DNA from: Alistipes sp. | Lineage (GTDB): Bacteria > Bacteroidota > Bacteroidia > Bacteroidales > Rikenellaceae | Direction of reading: 5' to 3' | Length of the DNA stretch: 13,946 bases | NCBI GenBank assembly: GCA_017559615.1 | Contig: JAFYRB010000081.1 | Location: forward strand, 1 to 13,946 | In this document: positions 1 through 6,572 of the stretch, piece by piece | Position numbering within the stretch: the stretch's first letter is position 1 | Layout: each line of letters begins with the position of its first letter | The notes under the pieces: generated by a model | What the model was told of the DNA's origin: nothing | The model's database searches: none | What the model saw: only the letters and a program-made list of their open reading frames with translations | Made by a program: the position numbers and the translations under genes

Positions 1-258
1 ATCGAGTTTGATAGGCATTCCTGAAGCAAACTTAACCTTATACATTACGAAGTTGAGTTTTCCGTCGTAAATCTCATAGTCTACCTCAACATCCTCCTGT
101 GTATAGAACGTGTCATCATTCTGGTCAACGGTCATAGTGCCAATGTAGCACTCCTTCTCTACTGGGTTTTTGGGGAGATTGTTGTGCTCGCCATTTTCGC
201 AACTTGCAAACATCACAACCATAGCGAAAAGGCTAAATAATAGAGAAACTCTTTTCAT
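1..258 (-). CDS. Small surface or periplasmic lipoprotein, C-terminus cut by window edge
   Basis: Reading from an ATG at 258 gives 86 codons in frame to the window edge, so the protein is 3'-truncated here. The N-terminus (MKRVSLLFSLFAMVVMFASC) is a lipoprotein signal peptide with a lipobox FASC and the lipidated Cys at residue 20, followed by a short polar linker. The rest (YIGTMTVDQNDDTFYTQ, then KLNFVMYKVKFASGMP) alternates in a beta-strand pattern that recalls the calycin-like lipoproteins common in Bacteroidales, but this family call is a guess from pattern alone. It starts 22 nt after the stop of the TonB-dependent receptor on the same strand and has no recognisable promoter of its own, so the two are probably co-transcribed. 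It may be an accessory binding lipoprotein for that receptor. The lipoprotein nature is clear; its function is not known. Confidence 0.85.
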   Translation of the reverse strand, partial: MKRVSLLFSLFAMVVMFASCENGEHNNLPKNPVEKECYIGTMTVDQNDDTFYTQEDVEVDYEIYDGKLNFVMYKVKFASGMPIKLD

Positions 259-280
259 ATCTTTATATTTTTTTAAGTAT

Positions 281-2536
281 TTATATATTTACTGAAACTC
301 TTACACCCAACTGCAGTGGCTTGCCTTTCGAGAAGAACTCCTTGCCAACAGACTTAAAGTAGAAGACGTTGTAGTCGCTATTCGAGAGGTTTCTGCCCCA
401 TAGCGAGAGTGTGCAGTGGCTCATACGTAGCATCAGCTGTGCGCCGAGGAGCGAGTAGAAACCCTGACGTAGTGAGTTCGACTCATTCCAATATATGCTA
501 CCAATGCCACGCCAATCTGCCGCAATGCTTATCTGCTGAAGGTGCTTGTTGTGAATGCCCCACGTGTAGCTCGCCATCACTGCTGTGGTGTTCTGCGGAG
601 CGTAGGGTAGGTAGTTTCCCGCATAGTTTGCCGTGCCATCATCATAGTCGCGGAAACGTGCATTGGTATATCCATAATCAGCACGGATGTTTAGCCCCTC
701 ATACGCATACTCCGCCGAAAGCTCCACGCCAAAGCTACGTGCGCGTGCTGCGTTGGACATCATACGTCCTGTGTTATTACCCTGTGGAAGTACGGTCACC
801 TGCTGGTCGAAGCACTCAATCCAGAAGAGTGAAGCGTCGAGCGTTAGTGACTTTATGGGCTTTAGATGTGTGCCCACCTCAAAGTTCCAACTCGTCTCGG
901 GCTTGTATTTTGTTGCCGATGCTGAGTCGTATGTCGCAGTACCCACACCATCAAGTGCCACACCTAAGGCCTCCATCATATCGTTCATCATCTGCACTTG
1001 GAGGATGTCCGAGAATATCTGCGTGTTGTAGCCGCCACTCTTATAACCACGTGTTATCGTAGCGTAGATATTACCCTTGTAGAGGTTGTACTCCACCGCA
1101 ATCTTCGGAAGTATCTCGAAGAAATGTTGCCTCTCCGTACCCTTAAAGTCGCTACGCAAATCTTTGTAGTCACTCATCGTAAGGTCGAAGCGATAGGGTA
1201 CCGTAGCGTGTGAGTGGTAGCGCATCGAGGTCTGCTCATAGTCGAAGCGTATGCCCGCGGTAATGCGCCAATCTCCTACGTCATATGATGACTGATGATA
1301 TAGCGCAGCGCCCGTCGTAGGGATACGAAAGTCGCTTGCGATAACAAAGTTATCCACCCCGAACAACATATTATTATTAGGGAAAACCGTATGGAGACCA
1401 TTGTTTATGTTGCCGAGTATCAGTTCGTTAATGCCATCCTCCTTAAATGTTACTGGAGATGACATATCGAGCAACTTGCCAAAGATAAATGCTCCCGAGA
1501 GCCACTGATAGCTCTGCCTATTGTTGGCATTGCGGATGACAATCTCCTCGGTTAGCGAATGCTCCCTCTGCATCTGCTGCATCGTGAACATCGATTTTGT
1601 GGAGAAGTCCTGGTCGAGAGTCATACAATCGTCGAGATACTGATAACTCGTTATGCTCGACACCGAGATTTTATCATTGTGGTAACGTGCCACGAAGCCT
1701 TCGTTTATCGTAAGACGCTCATAACCCGAAGGATCGTTGCAATTCACTGCATTGGTGATGCCCGTCGTGGGGGTGTAGTTGTGGTAGGCATAACCACCCT
1801 CGTTTGTATATCCCACCGAGAGGCTATTGTCGAAATCCCATAGGCCCTTATGTCCCAACAACCTCACTCGCATCGAGCCACTATTGCCGCTGTCGCAAAT
1901 CTCGTCGGTGTACTCGTTTATGAAGTGACCGCCATTGTGGTTGAAACCCGCAGCAATGGAGATTCCAAAGTTATCCGTAGGGCGAGCATAATATCCCACC
2001 GAAGCACGTGCCGACGTCGCTGTAGAGTACTCCGCCATAGCACGTACACCCTGCCACACCATAGGCGATAGGGTTGTGATGTTCATCACGCCCCCCGAGG
2101 TGTTACGGCCATAGAGCGTACCCTGTGGACCACGCAGAAGCTCCACGCGGCGTATGTCGTAGAAATCAAAATCGAACGCGTTCTTGTTCATCAGCGGCAC
2201 ATTGTCGAGCGTGATGCCAAGCACAGGCTGGTCGATGCGCGAACCGAAACCACGAACATAGATAGATGATGTTATGGATGAGCCGTAGTCGGGTTGATAG
2301 AAGTTTGGTGCTATTGCAGTTAGCTCCTTAACGGAAGATACTCCACGCTCCTCAAGTTTTAGCATCGTCATAGAGGTGGTGGATATGGGCGTAGCGCGTC
2401 TATCGCTACTCTTGATAGCTGCCGTAATCTCCACCTGCTCGATATCTCGGTGGAGGGTGTCTACGGGCATCTCGGCAGTTGCAGTGGCGGCCGAGAGGAG
2501 TAGAAATAATGTCGCTATATAGATATATTTTTTCAC
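281..2536 (-). CDS. TonB-dependent outer-membrane receptor
   Basis: This is a 751-residue outer-membrane active transporter that would use TonB/ExbBD energy to import a ligand. I place the start at a GTG (2536), because the signal peptide begins there: basic KK, a hydrophobic run (residues 4-17), then an AATATA-E cleavage site near residue 21. A longer reading from TTG at 2572 would put 12 unrelated residues in front and would begin inside the -33 promoter element. A TonB-box-like QVEITA lies at 34-39. The plug domain (about 40-155) carries IYVRGFG (92-98) and VELLRGPQGTLYGRN (131-145), both hallmarks of the family. The remainder is beta-barrel. It lacks the N-terminal carboxypeptidase-like domain of SusC proteins and no SusD gene follows, so a siderophore, heme, vitamin or metal complex is more likely than a glycan. 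The protein ends in Ile rather than the usual terminal aromatic. The ligand cannot be named from sequence. Confidence 0.93.
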   Translation of the reverse strand: MKKYIYIATLFLLLSAATATAEMPVDTLHRDIEQVEITAAIKSSDRRATPISTTSMTMLKLEERGVSSVKELTAIAPNFYQPDYGSSITSSIYVRGFGSRIDQPVLGITLDNVPLMNKNAFDFDFYDIRRVELLRGPQGTLYGRNTSGGVMNITTLSPMVWQGVRAMAEYSTATSARASVGYYARPTDNFGISIAAGFNHNGGHFINEYTDEICDSGNSGSMRVRLLGHKGLWDFDNSLSVGYTNEGGYAYHNYTPTTGITNAVNCNDPSGYERLTINEGFVARYHNDKISVSSITSYQYLDDCMTLDQDFSTKSMFTMQQMQREHSLTEEIVIRNANNRQSYQWLSGAFIFGKLLDMSSPVTFKEDGINELILGNINNGLHTVFPNNNMLFGVDNFVIASDFRIPTTGAALYHQSSYDVGDWRITAGIRFDYEQTSMRYHSHATVPYRFDLTMSDYKDLRSDFKGTERQHFFEILPKIAVEYNLYKGNIYATITRGYKSGGYNTQIFSDILQVQMMNDMMEALGVALDGVGTATYDSASATKYKPETSWNFEVGTHLKPIKSLTLDASLFWIECFDQQVTVLPQGNNTGRMMSNAARARSFGVELSAEYAYEGLNIRADYGYTNARFRDYDDGTANYAGNYLPYAPQNTTAVMASYTWGIHNKHLQQISIAADWRGIGSIYWNESNSLRQGFYSLLGAQLMLRMSHCTLSLWGRNLSNSDYNVFYFKSVGKEFFSKGKPLQLGVRVSVNI

Positions 2537-2541
2537 GTCTG

Positions 2542-2572
2542 CAAAGATACACCAACCGCATAAAACCTGCAA
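2542..2572 (-). promoter_or_regulatory. Bacteroidota-type promoter of the TonB receptor gene (leaderless)
   Basis: On the minus strand, TTG (2572-2570) is followed after exactly 20 nt by TATCTTTG (2549-2542), matching the Bacteroidota sigma consensus TTG-N19/20-TAnnTTTG. With the usual spacing of about 4 nt from the final G to the transcription start, the start falls near 2538, only about two bases before the GTG codon at 2536. The mRNA should therefore be essentially leaderless. A perfect inverted repeat sits directly upstream of the -33 element. Confidence 0.8.
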
Positions 2573-2589
2573 CTATAATTTATTATAGT
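2572..2589. repeat. Perfect 18-bp inverted repeat, candidate operator of the TonB receptor promoter
   Basis: ACTATAAT (2572-2579), a two-base centre TT, and ATTATAGT (2582-2589) form perfect 8-bp arms. The repeat touches the -33 TTG (2570-2572) of the receptor promoter and lies after the terminator hairpin of rpiB. It has no GC-rich stem or U-tract of its own, so an operator for a dimeric repressor or activator fits better than a terminator. The regulator is unknown; the AT-rich character is vaguely like metal-responsive boxes, but it is not a Fur consensus match. Confidence 0.5.
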
Positions 2590-2593
2590 AAGC

Positions 2594-2632
2594 GGGCAAA
2601 AGGAAAAGGGCCACCGAGTAATCAGCAGCCCT
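2594..2632 (-). terminator. Rho-independent terminator after rpiB
   Basis: In the minus-strand transcript, AGGGC (2632-2628) pairs with GCCCT (2611-2607); inner CTG and CGG triplets can extend the stem with one G-U pair. A T-rich run TTTCCTTTT follows. It lies 25 nt after the rpiB stop and before the receptor promoter, so it closes the typA-rpiB unit. Confidence 0.7.
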
Positions 2633-2656
2633 AAGGTTCATATAATCGCAATAGGA

Positions 2657-3097
2657 TTACTTCTGAAGTGGCATCTTATCCAAGCGACGCTGGTGACGAC
2701 CACCCTCGAACTCTGTCTCAAGCCAGATGTTAAGCATCTCGAGAGCCTCATCGTTAGTGATGAAACGTGCTGGCATAGCCAAAACGTTAGAGTTGTTGTG
2801 CTGACGTGAGAGCTTTGCAATCTCAGGAATCCAGCAGAGAGCAGCGCGAACGCTCTGGTGCTTGTTCAAAGTCATAGAGATACCCTCGCCAGAGCCGCAG
2901 AGAGCAACACCGCGCTCCAACTCGCCATTGTCGATAGCCTCGCCAAGAGCGTGTGCGAAATCAGGGTAGTCGCAAGACTCCTCAGAGTATGTACCGAAGT
3001 CCTTAACCTCGAAACCCTTTGTTGAGAGGTAACCTACCAAAAACTCCTTAAGGTCGTATGCTGCGTGGTCGCAAGCAATACCAATTTTCTTGTCCAT
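2657..3097 (-). CDS. rpiB: Ribose-5-phosphate isomerase B
   Basis: This cytoplasmic enzyme interconverts ribose 5-phosphate and ribulose 5-phosphate in the non-oxidative pentose phosphate pathway. The ATG at 3097 gives 146 residues, normal for the RpiB/LacAB family; the open frame runs 15 codons further upstream, but that would overlap the typA stop and add a non-conserved leader. Family landmarks are all present: IACDHAA with Asp10-His11, DYPD (43-46), the active-site Cys67 within CGSGEG (67-72), His100 in the RQHNNSN segment, and the phosphate-binding GGRHQRR (132-138). It begins 28 nt after typA ends, with no promoter between, so it is the second gene of a typA-rpiB operon. The related LacA/LacB galactose-6-phosphate isomerases are two-subunit enzymes encoded together, which is not the case here. 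Confidence 0.96.
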   Translation of the reverse strand: MDKKIGIACDHAAYDLKEFLVGYLSTKGFEVKDFGTYSEESCDYPDFAHALGEAIDNGELERGVALCGSGEGISMTLNKHQSVRAALCWIPEIAKLSRQHNNSNVLAMPARFITNDEALEMLNIWLETEFEGGRHQRRLDKMPLQK

Positions 3098-3125
3098 TTC
3101 GTATAAAATTTTTTGGGTTGAATGT

Positions 3126-4928
3126 TTACTCCTTTGATGCACGCTTACGGTCTACCTCCGAGAGGAGAATCTTACGAAGACGCATAGACTTTGGTGTAAT
3201 CTCTACGTACTCATCCTCGCGGATATACTCCAATGCCTCCTCCAACGAGAAGATTACAGGAGGTGCGATTGAGGTCTTCTCATCCGAACCTGATGCACGC
3301 ATATTTGTAAGCTGCTTAGCCTTTGTTACGTTTACGGTGATATCGTTCTGACGCGTATGCTCACCAATCACCTGACCACAGTAGACCTGCTCCATAGGCG
3401 AGATGAAGAACTTTCCACGGTCCTGAAGCTTGTCGATAGAGTAGGCGTATGCCGTACCTGTCTCCGAGGCGATGATAGCACCTACAGAGCGGCTCTCAAT
3501 CTCACCCATCCAAGGCTCGAAGTCCTTTAGGCGGTGTGTCATAATAGCCTCACCTGCCGTAGCGGTAATCATCGACGAGCGAAGACCGATGATGCCTCGT
3601 GAAGGGATAAGGAACTCAAGACGAGTACGCTCGTTTGCCGACTCCATATTCACAAGCTGGCCCTTGCGGCGTGTGGTAAGCTCAATAACCGTACCTGCGC
3701 AATCATCAGGGCAGTCTACCGTCATCTCCTCCACAGGCTCGCACTTTACGCCATCAATCATCTTTGTGATAACCTTTGGCTGACCTACCTGAAGCTCATA
3801 GCCCTCGCGGCGCATAGTCTCGATAAGTACCGAGAGGTGCAACACACCACGACCATAGACCATAAACGAATCGGCATTCTCGCCTGGCTCAACACGCAAT
3901 GCGAGGTTCTTCTCCAACTCGCGGTCGAGACGATCTTTGATATGACGTGATGTCACGAACTTACCATCCTTACCGAAGAAAGGAGAGTTGTTGATGGTAA
4001 AGAGCATCGACATCGTAGGCTCATCAATAGCAATAGGAGGCAGTGGCTCAGGGTTTGTGAAGTCGCAGATTGTATCGCCAATCTCGAAGCCCTCGATACC
4101 CACCAAGGCGCAAATCTCACCGCACTCCACGCGCTCTGCCTTTGCCTTACCAAGGCCCTCGAATACCATCAAATCCTTAATCTTAGTCTTAACCAACGTG
4201 CCGTCGCGCTTTGCAAGTGTTACGTTCTGGCCCGCGCTCAACGAACCACGTGTAACCTTACCCACTGCGATACGACCGACATATGGCGAGTACTCAAGTG
4301 ATGTTACGAGCATCTGCACGCTACCCTCCACGCTCTCAGGCTCTGGAATCTCGTCGATAATAGTATCGAGAAGTGGTGCGATAGAGTCGGTGCGCTCTGT
4401 TGCTACGTGTGACATCCAGCCCTGCTTTGCCGAGCCATAGATAGTCTTGTAGTCGAGCTGCTCCTCTGTTGCGCCGAGTGTGAACATAAGGTCGAAAACC
4501 TGCTCGTTAACAACATCTGGGCGACAGTTCTCCTTATCGACCTTGTTGATAACTACGATAGGCTTCTTACCCAACGACAATGCCTTCTGCAATACAAAGC
4601 GAGTCTGAGGCATAGTGCCCTCGAATGCGTCAACAAGAAGGATAACGCCGTCGCACATATTCAATACGCGCTCCACCTCGCCACCAAAGTCGGCGTGACC
4701 AGGGGTGTCGATGATATTAATTTTGTAGTCCTGATAGATTACCGAAACGTTCTTTGAGAGGATGGTGATTCCTCGCTCACGCTCGATATCGTTGTTGTCC
4801 ATAATGAGGTCGCCACTCGTATTCTCGTTGTCGCGTAGGAGATTACCAAGCATAATCATCTTATCAACGAGGGTTGTCTTACCGTGGTCTACGTGGGCGA
4901 TAATTGCAATATTGCGTAGTTTTCGCAT
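3126..4928 (-). CDS. typA: Ribosome-associated translational GTPase TypA/BipA
   Basis: TypA/BipA is an EF-G-like GTPase that binds the 70S ribosome and supports 50S assembly and growth under stress or cold. The ATG at 4928 gives 600 residues, the normal family length; 19 further upstream codons are open but overlap the promoter and are not conserved-looking. The G motifs are intact: G1 AHVDHGKT (11-18), the switch I segment ERERGIT (49-55), G3 DTPGH (74-78), G4 NKVD (128-131) and G5 SAKQG. The EF-Tu-like domain II, the EF-G-like domains and the TypA-specific C-terminal domain (with the SRGIIGLRS segment) follow. It is transcribed first in a unit with rpiB. The 21-nt leader before the ATG is A/T-rich and has no Shine-Dalgarno site. 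Confidence 0.97.
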   Translation of the reverse strand: MRKLRNIAIIAHVDHGKTTLVDKMIMLGNLLRDNENTSGDLIMDNNDIERERGITILSKNVSVIYQDYKINIIDTPGHADFGGEVERVLNMCDGVILLVDAFEGTMPQTRFVLQKALSLGKKPIVVINKVDKENCRPDVVNEQVFDLMFTLGATEEQLDYKTIYGSAKQGWMSHVATERTDSIAPLLDTIIDEIPEPESVEGSVQMLVTSLEYSPYVGRIAVGKVTRGSLSAGQNVTLAKRDGTLVKTKIKDLMVFEGLGKAKAERVECGEICALVGIEGFEIGDTICDFTNPEPLPPIAIDEPTMSMLFTINNSPFFGKDGKFVTSRHIKDRLDRELEKNLALRVEPGENADSFMVYGRGVLHLSVLIETMRREGYELQVGQPKVITKMIDGVKCEPVEEMTVDCPDDCAGTVIELTTRRKGQLVNMESANERTRLEFLIPSRGIIGLRSSMITATAGEAIMTHRLKDFEPWMGEIESRSVGAIIASETGTAYAYSIDKLQDRGKFFISPMEQVYCGQVIGEHTRQNDITVNVTKAKQLTNMRASGSDEKTSIAPPVIFSLEEALEYIREDEYVEITPKSMRLRKILLSEVDRKRASKE

Positions 4929-4939
4929 ACTTATAATAT

Positions 4940-4978
4940 ATTTTAGACGCGACAAAGATACAAAATCTATTCTAAAAT
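4940..4978. repeat. Inverted repeat flanking the typA -7 box
   Basis: ATTTTAGA (4940-4947) and TCTAAAAT (4971-4978) are perfect 8-bp inverted copies, with centres 31 bp apart (about three helical turns), on either side of the typA TATCTTTG element. This could be a split operator, but the arms are AT-rich and chance is a real alternative. Confidence 0.3.
4953..4960 (-). promoter_or_regulatory. -7 element of the typA-rpiB promoter
   Basis: TATCTTTG on the minus strand matches TAnnTTTG exactly. The predicted transcription start is near 4949, giving a leader of about 21 nt before the typA ATG. No clear TTG lies at the expected -33 distance, so the promoter is either weak or helped by a regulator. 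Confidence 0.6.
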
Positions 4979-4983
4979 TAAGC

Positions 4984-5015
4984 ATAAAAAAGGCGAAAAG
5001 TAACCCTTTCGCCTT
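4984..5015 (-). terminator. Rho-independent terminator after the DUF4301 gene
   Basis: In the minus-strand transcript, AAGGCGAAA (5015-5007) and TTTCGCCTT (4998-4990) form a perfect 9-bp stem with an 8-nt loop, followed by a run of six T (4991-4986). It lies 18 nt past the DUF4301 stop and separates that gene from the typA promoter. Confidence 0.9.
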
Positions 5016-5033
5016 AATGATTTTCTATGCCTA

Positions 5034-6467
5034 TTACTGATGCTCTGGACGAAGCAAGTCCTGAACAACCTTTACAGGCGAGAATGTCGAGATTGGTACC
5101 TCCACAAAGAGTGTATTCCAATTTGCCATTGCGCCGTTCCACAAACCTGGAAGCTCCTGTGCGCGAAGGTCACGACCTCCTGCCGACTTCTGCGAGATGA
5201 AACCAGTCTTAGGGTCGGTATATTTCGTAAGGTCATACTTCGTGCCATCGTAGCGCTGCACACCGCAAACCAAGTCAACAGGGTTGAAGTGTGTAGCCTC
5301 CTTCATAAGGTGCATATCCTCCTTTGCAATCTGGCTCGACTCGGCAATCTGCAACTGCTCGCGGCCCTTCTCATCACGTACCCAGAATGGACCGCCGCCA
5401 GGCTCACCCTCATTCTTAACCATACCGCAAACACGGATAGGGCGGTCGAGGCTCTCAATAATAAGCTCACGTGAAGCATCCTCTGGGAGTCGGCAGCAAA
5501 GCTCGTCGCGAAGGAATGCAACAGCCTCCGCAGACTTATCCTCACCCGCTGCAAATGCCTTCAAAAGCTCGAACGAACGTGCCTGAAGACGGAGCAACTC
5601 GCCAGCCAAAACCTTCTTAAATGTCACAGTATCAGGCTTGCGCTCATCGGTTGTTACGTTGTCGATATTCTTTACGAAGATGATGTCAGCATCGAGTTTA
5701 TCGAGGTTTGTGATAAGTGCGCCGTGACCTGCTGGACGGAATAATAGTTTGCCATCGTCGGTACGGAATGGAGTGTTGTCGAGGTTAACCGCGATGGTAT
5801 CTGTTGCAGGGCTCTGCTCCGAGAACGATACGTCGAACTTAATGCCAAACTTCTGCTCGTAGTAGCTCTGGCGCTCCTCAAGAAGAGCAAGGAAGCCCTC
5901 CTTATGCTCTGGAGATACGGTGAAGTGGATGGCCGCACGCTCGCCATTCGAAGCGTAGAGAGCTGCCTCTACAAGATGCTCCTCGACAGGCTTACGCACA
6001 CCCTCCTTATATGCGTGGAAGGTAACGAGTCCCTTTGGCTTTGCGCCGTAGCACAAACCATCGATGATGATGTTGCGCACCACATCCTTATCGTCAATCT
6101 GTGGGTTGAGATACTTCGCCAACTCTGCAAAGAAGGCAAACTTCTCAAGGTTTGTGATAAGCTTGTCGATACCCGCCGTACGCTTGTCGTCGTTTACATA
6201 CTCGAACAACTCCTTGAACATACGTGTTGCGGCACCCGATGCTGGTACAAACTTCACACAACGTATCTTTGAACTCTGTGCATCATAGCAAGCCAAAATA
6301 TCGGCAATCTCCTCCTCGGTAAACCTGCGGATGCCATCGCCACACGCTGCTGCACGTACGATAGGGAGTGAAGGGAAACCAGCTCGGAAATTCTCAATCT
6401 GCTGTTCTACTTGAGCCACAGTTAGTCCGTGCGCCTCAATCTGTCTAATCTCTTCTTGTGTAAACAT
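5034..6467 (-). CDS. DUF4301 family protein, possible nucleotidyltransferase-like fold
   Basis: This 477-residue cytoplasmic protein has no signal peptide or membrane segment. I recognise it as the DUF4301 family, found mainly in Bacteroidota and without an assigned function as far as I know. Visible landmarks are FVPASGAATRMFKELF (73-88), KPKGLVTFHAY (143-153), FRPAGHGALITNLDKL (243-258) and DIIFVKNIDNV (261-271). Their order and spacing resemble UDP-sugar pyrophosphorylases: a glycine-rich nucleotide loop with TR, a KPKG substrate segment, a GHG loop, and a metal-site-like D-N. This resemblance is my inference, not a database result. The ATG at 6467 is preceded by A/T-rich sequence. The gene is a single-gene unit, closed by its own terminator and divergent from murB, so a role near cell-wall or sugar-nucleotide metabolism is conceivable but unproven. 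Confidence 0.85.
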   Translation of the reverse strand: MFTQEEIRQIEAHGLTVAQVEQQIENFRAGFPSLPIVRAAACGDGIRRFTEEEIADILACYDAQSSKIRCVKFVPASGAATRMFKELFEYVNDDKRTAGIDKLITNLEKFAFFAELAKYLNPQIDDKDVVRNIIIDGLCYGAKPKGLVTFHAYKEGVRKPVEEHLVEAALYASNGERAAIHFTVSPEHKEGFLALLEERQSYYEQKFGIKFDVSFSEQSPATDTIAVNLDNTPFRTDDGKLLFRPAGHGALITNLDKLDADIIFVKNIDNVTTDERKPDTVTFKKVLAGELLRLQARSFELLKAFAAGEDKSAEAVAFLRDELCCRLPEDASRELIIESLDRPIRVCGMVKNEGEPGGGPFWVRDEKGREQLQIAESSQIAKEDMHLMKEATHFNPVDLVCGVQRYDGTKYDLTKYTDPKTGFISQKSAGGRDLRAQELPGLWNGAMANWNTLFVEVPISTFSPVKVVQDLLRPEHQ

Positions 6468-6540
6468 AATAGCCTATATTTATTAGTTATTTCAAGACGT
6501 TTTATTGCACTTGCTACGCAATATTGTTGTAAATAGTTCC

Positions 6541-6548
6541 CAAATATA
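6541..6548 (-). promoter_or_regulatory. Candidate -7 element for the DUF4301 gene
   Basis: TATATTTG on the minus strand fits TAnnTTTG. The predicted start near 6537 gives a leader of about 70 nt. No TTG is seen at the -33 distance. The element lies 12 bp from the murB -7 box on the opposite strand, so the two promoters would overlap. Confidence 0.4.
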
Positions 6549-6560
6549 GCAAAAATTTTT

Positions 6561-6568
6561 TAACTTTG
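6561..6568 (+). promoter_or_regulatory. -7 element of the murB operon promoter (leaderless)
   Basis: TAACTTTG matches TAnnTTTG and is followed after only four bases (CACT) by the murB ATG at 6573. The predicted transcription start falls at about 6572, so the mRNA would have a leader of one base or none. The -33 position carries GTTC rather than TTG, a weak match. Confidence 0.7.
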
Positions 6569-6572
6569 CACT

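Noticed and set aside
409..2071. Several plus-strand open frames opposite the TonB receptor gene
   Set aside because: They lie entirely inside a well-supported gene on the other strand, have low-complexity Ser/His/Arg-rich translations without motifs, and lack promoters.
3128..3134. Shine-Dalgarno-like AGGAG at the end of typA
   Set aside because: It lies about 30 nt upstream of the rpiB ATG, too far to act, and other genes in the window show no such sites.
3098..3142. Longer N-terminus of rpiB (15 extra codons)
   Set aside because: It would overlap the typA stop and add residues not seen in RpiB proteins, which begin right at the MxKKIGIACDHA motif.
4929..4985. Longer N-terminus of typA (19 extra codons)
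   Set aside because: The extra codons overlap the TATCTTTG promoter element, and the family starts at MRKLRNIAIIAHVDHGKT.
3058..6288. Plus-strand open frames opposite rpiB, typA and DUF4301
   Set aside because: They are shadow frames of conserved genes; none shows a family motif or a plausible start region.
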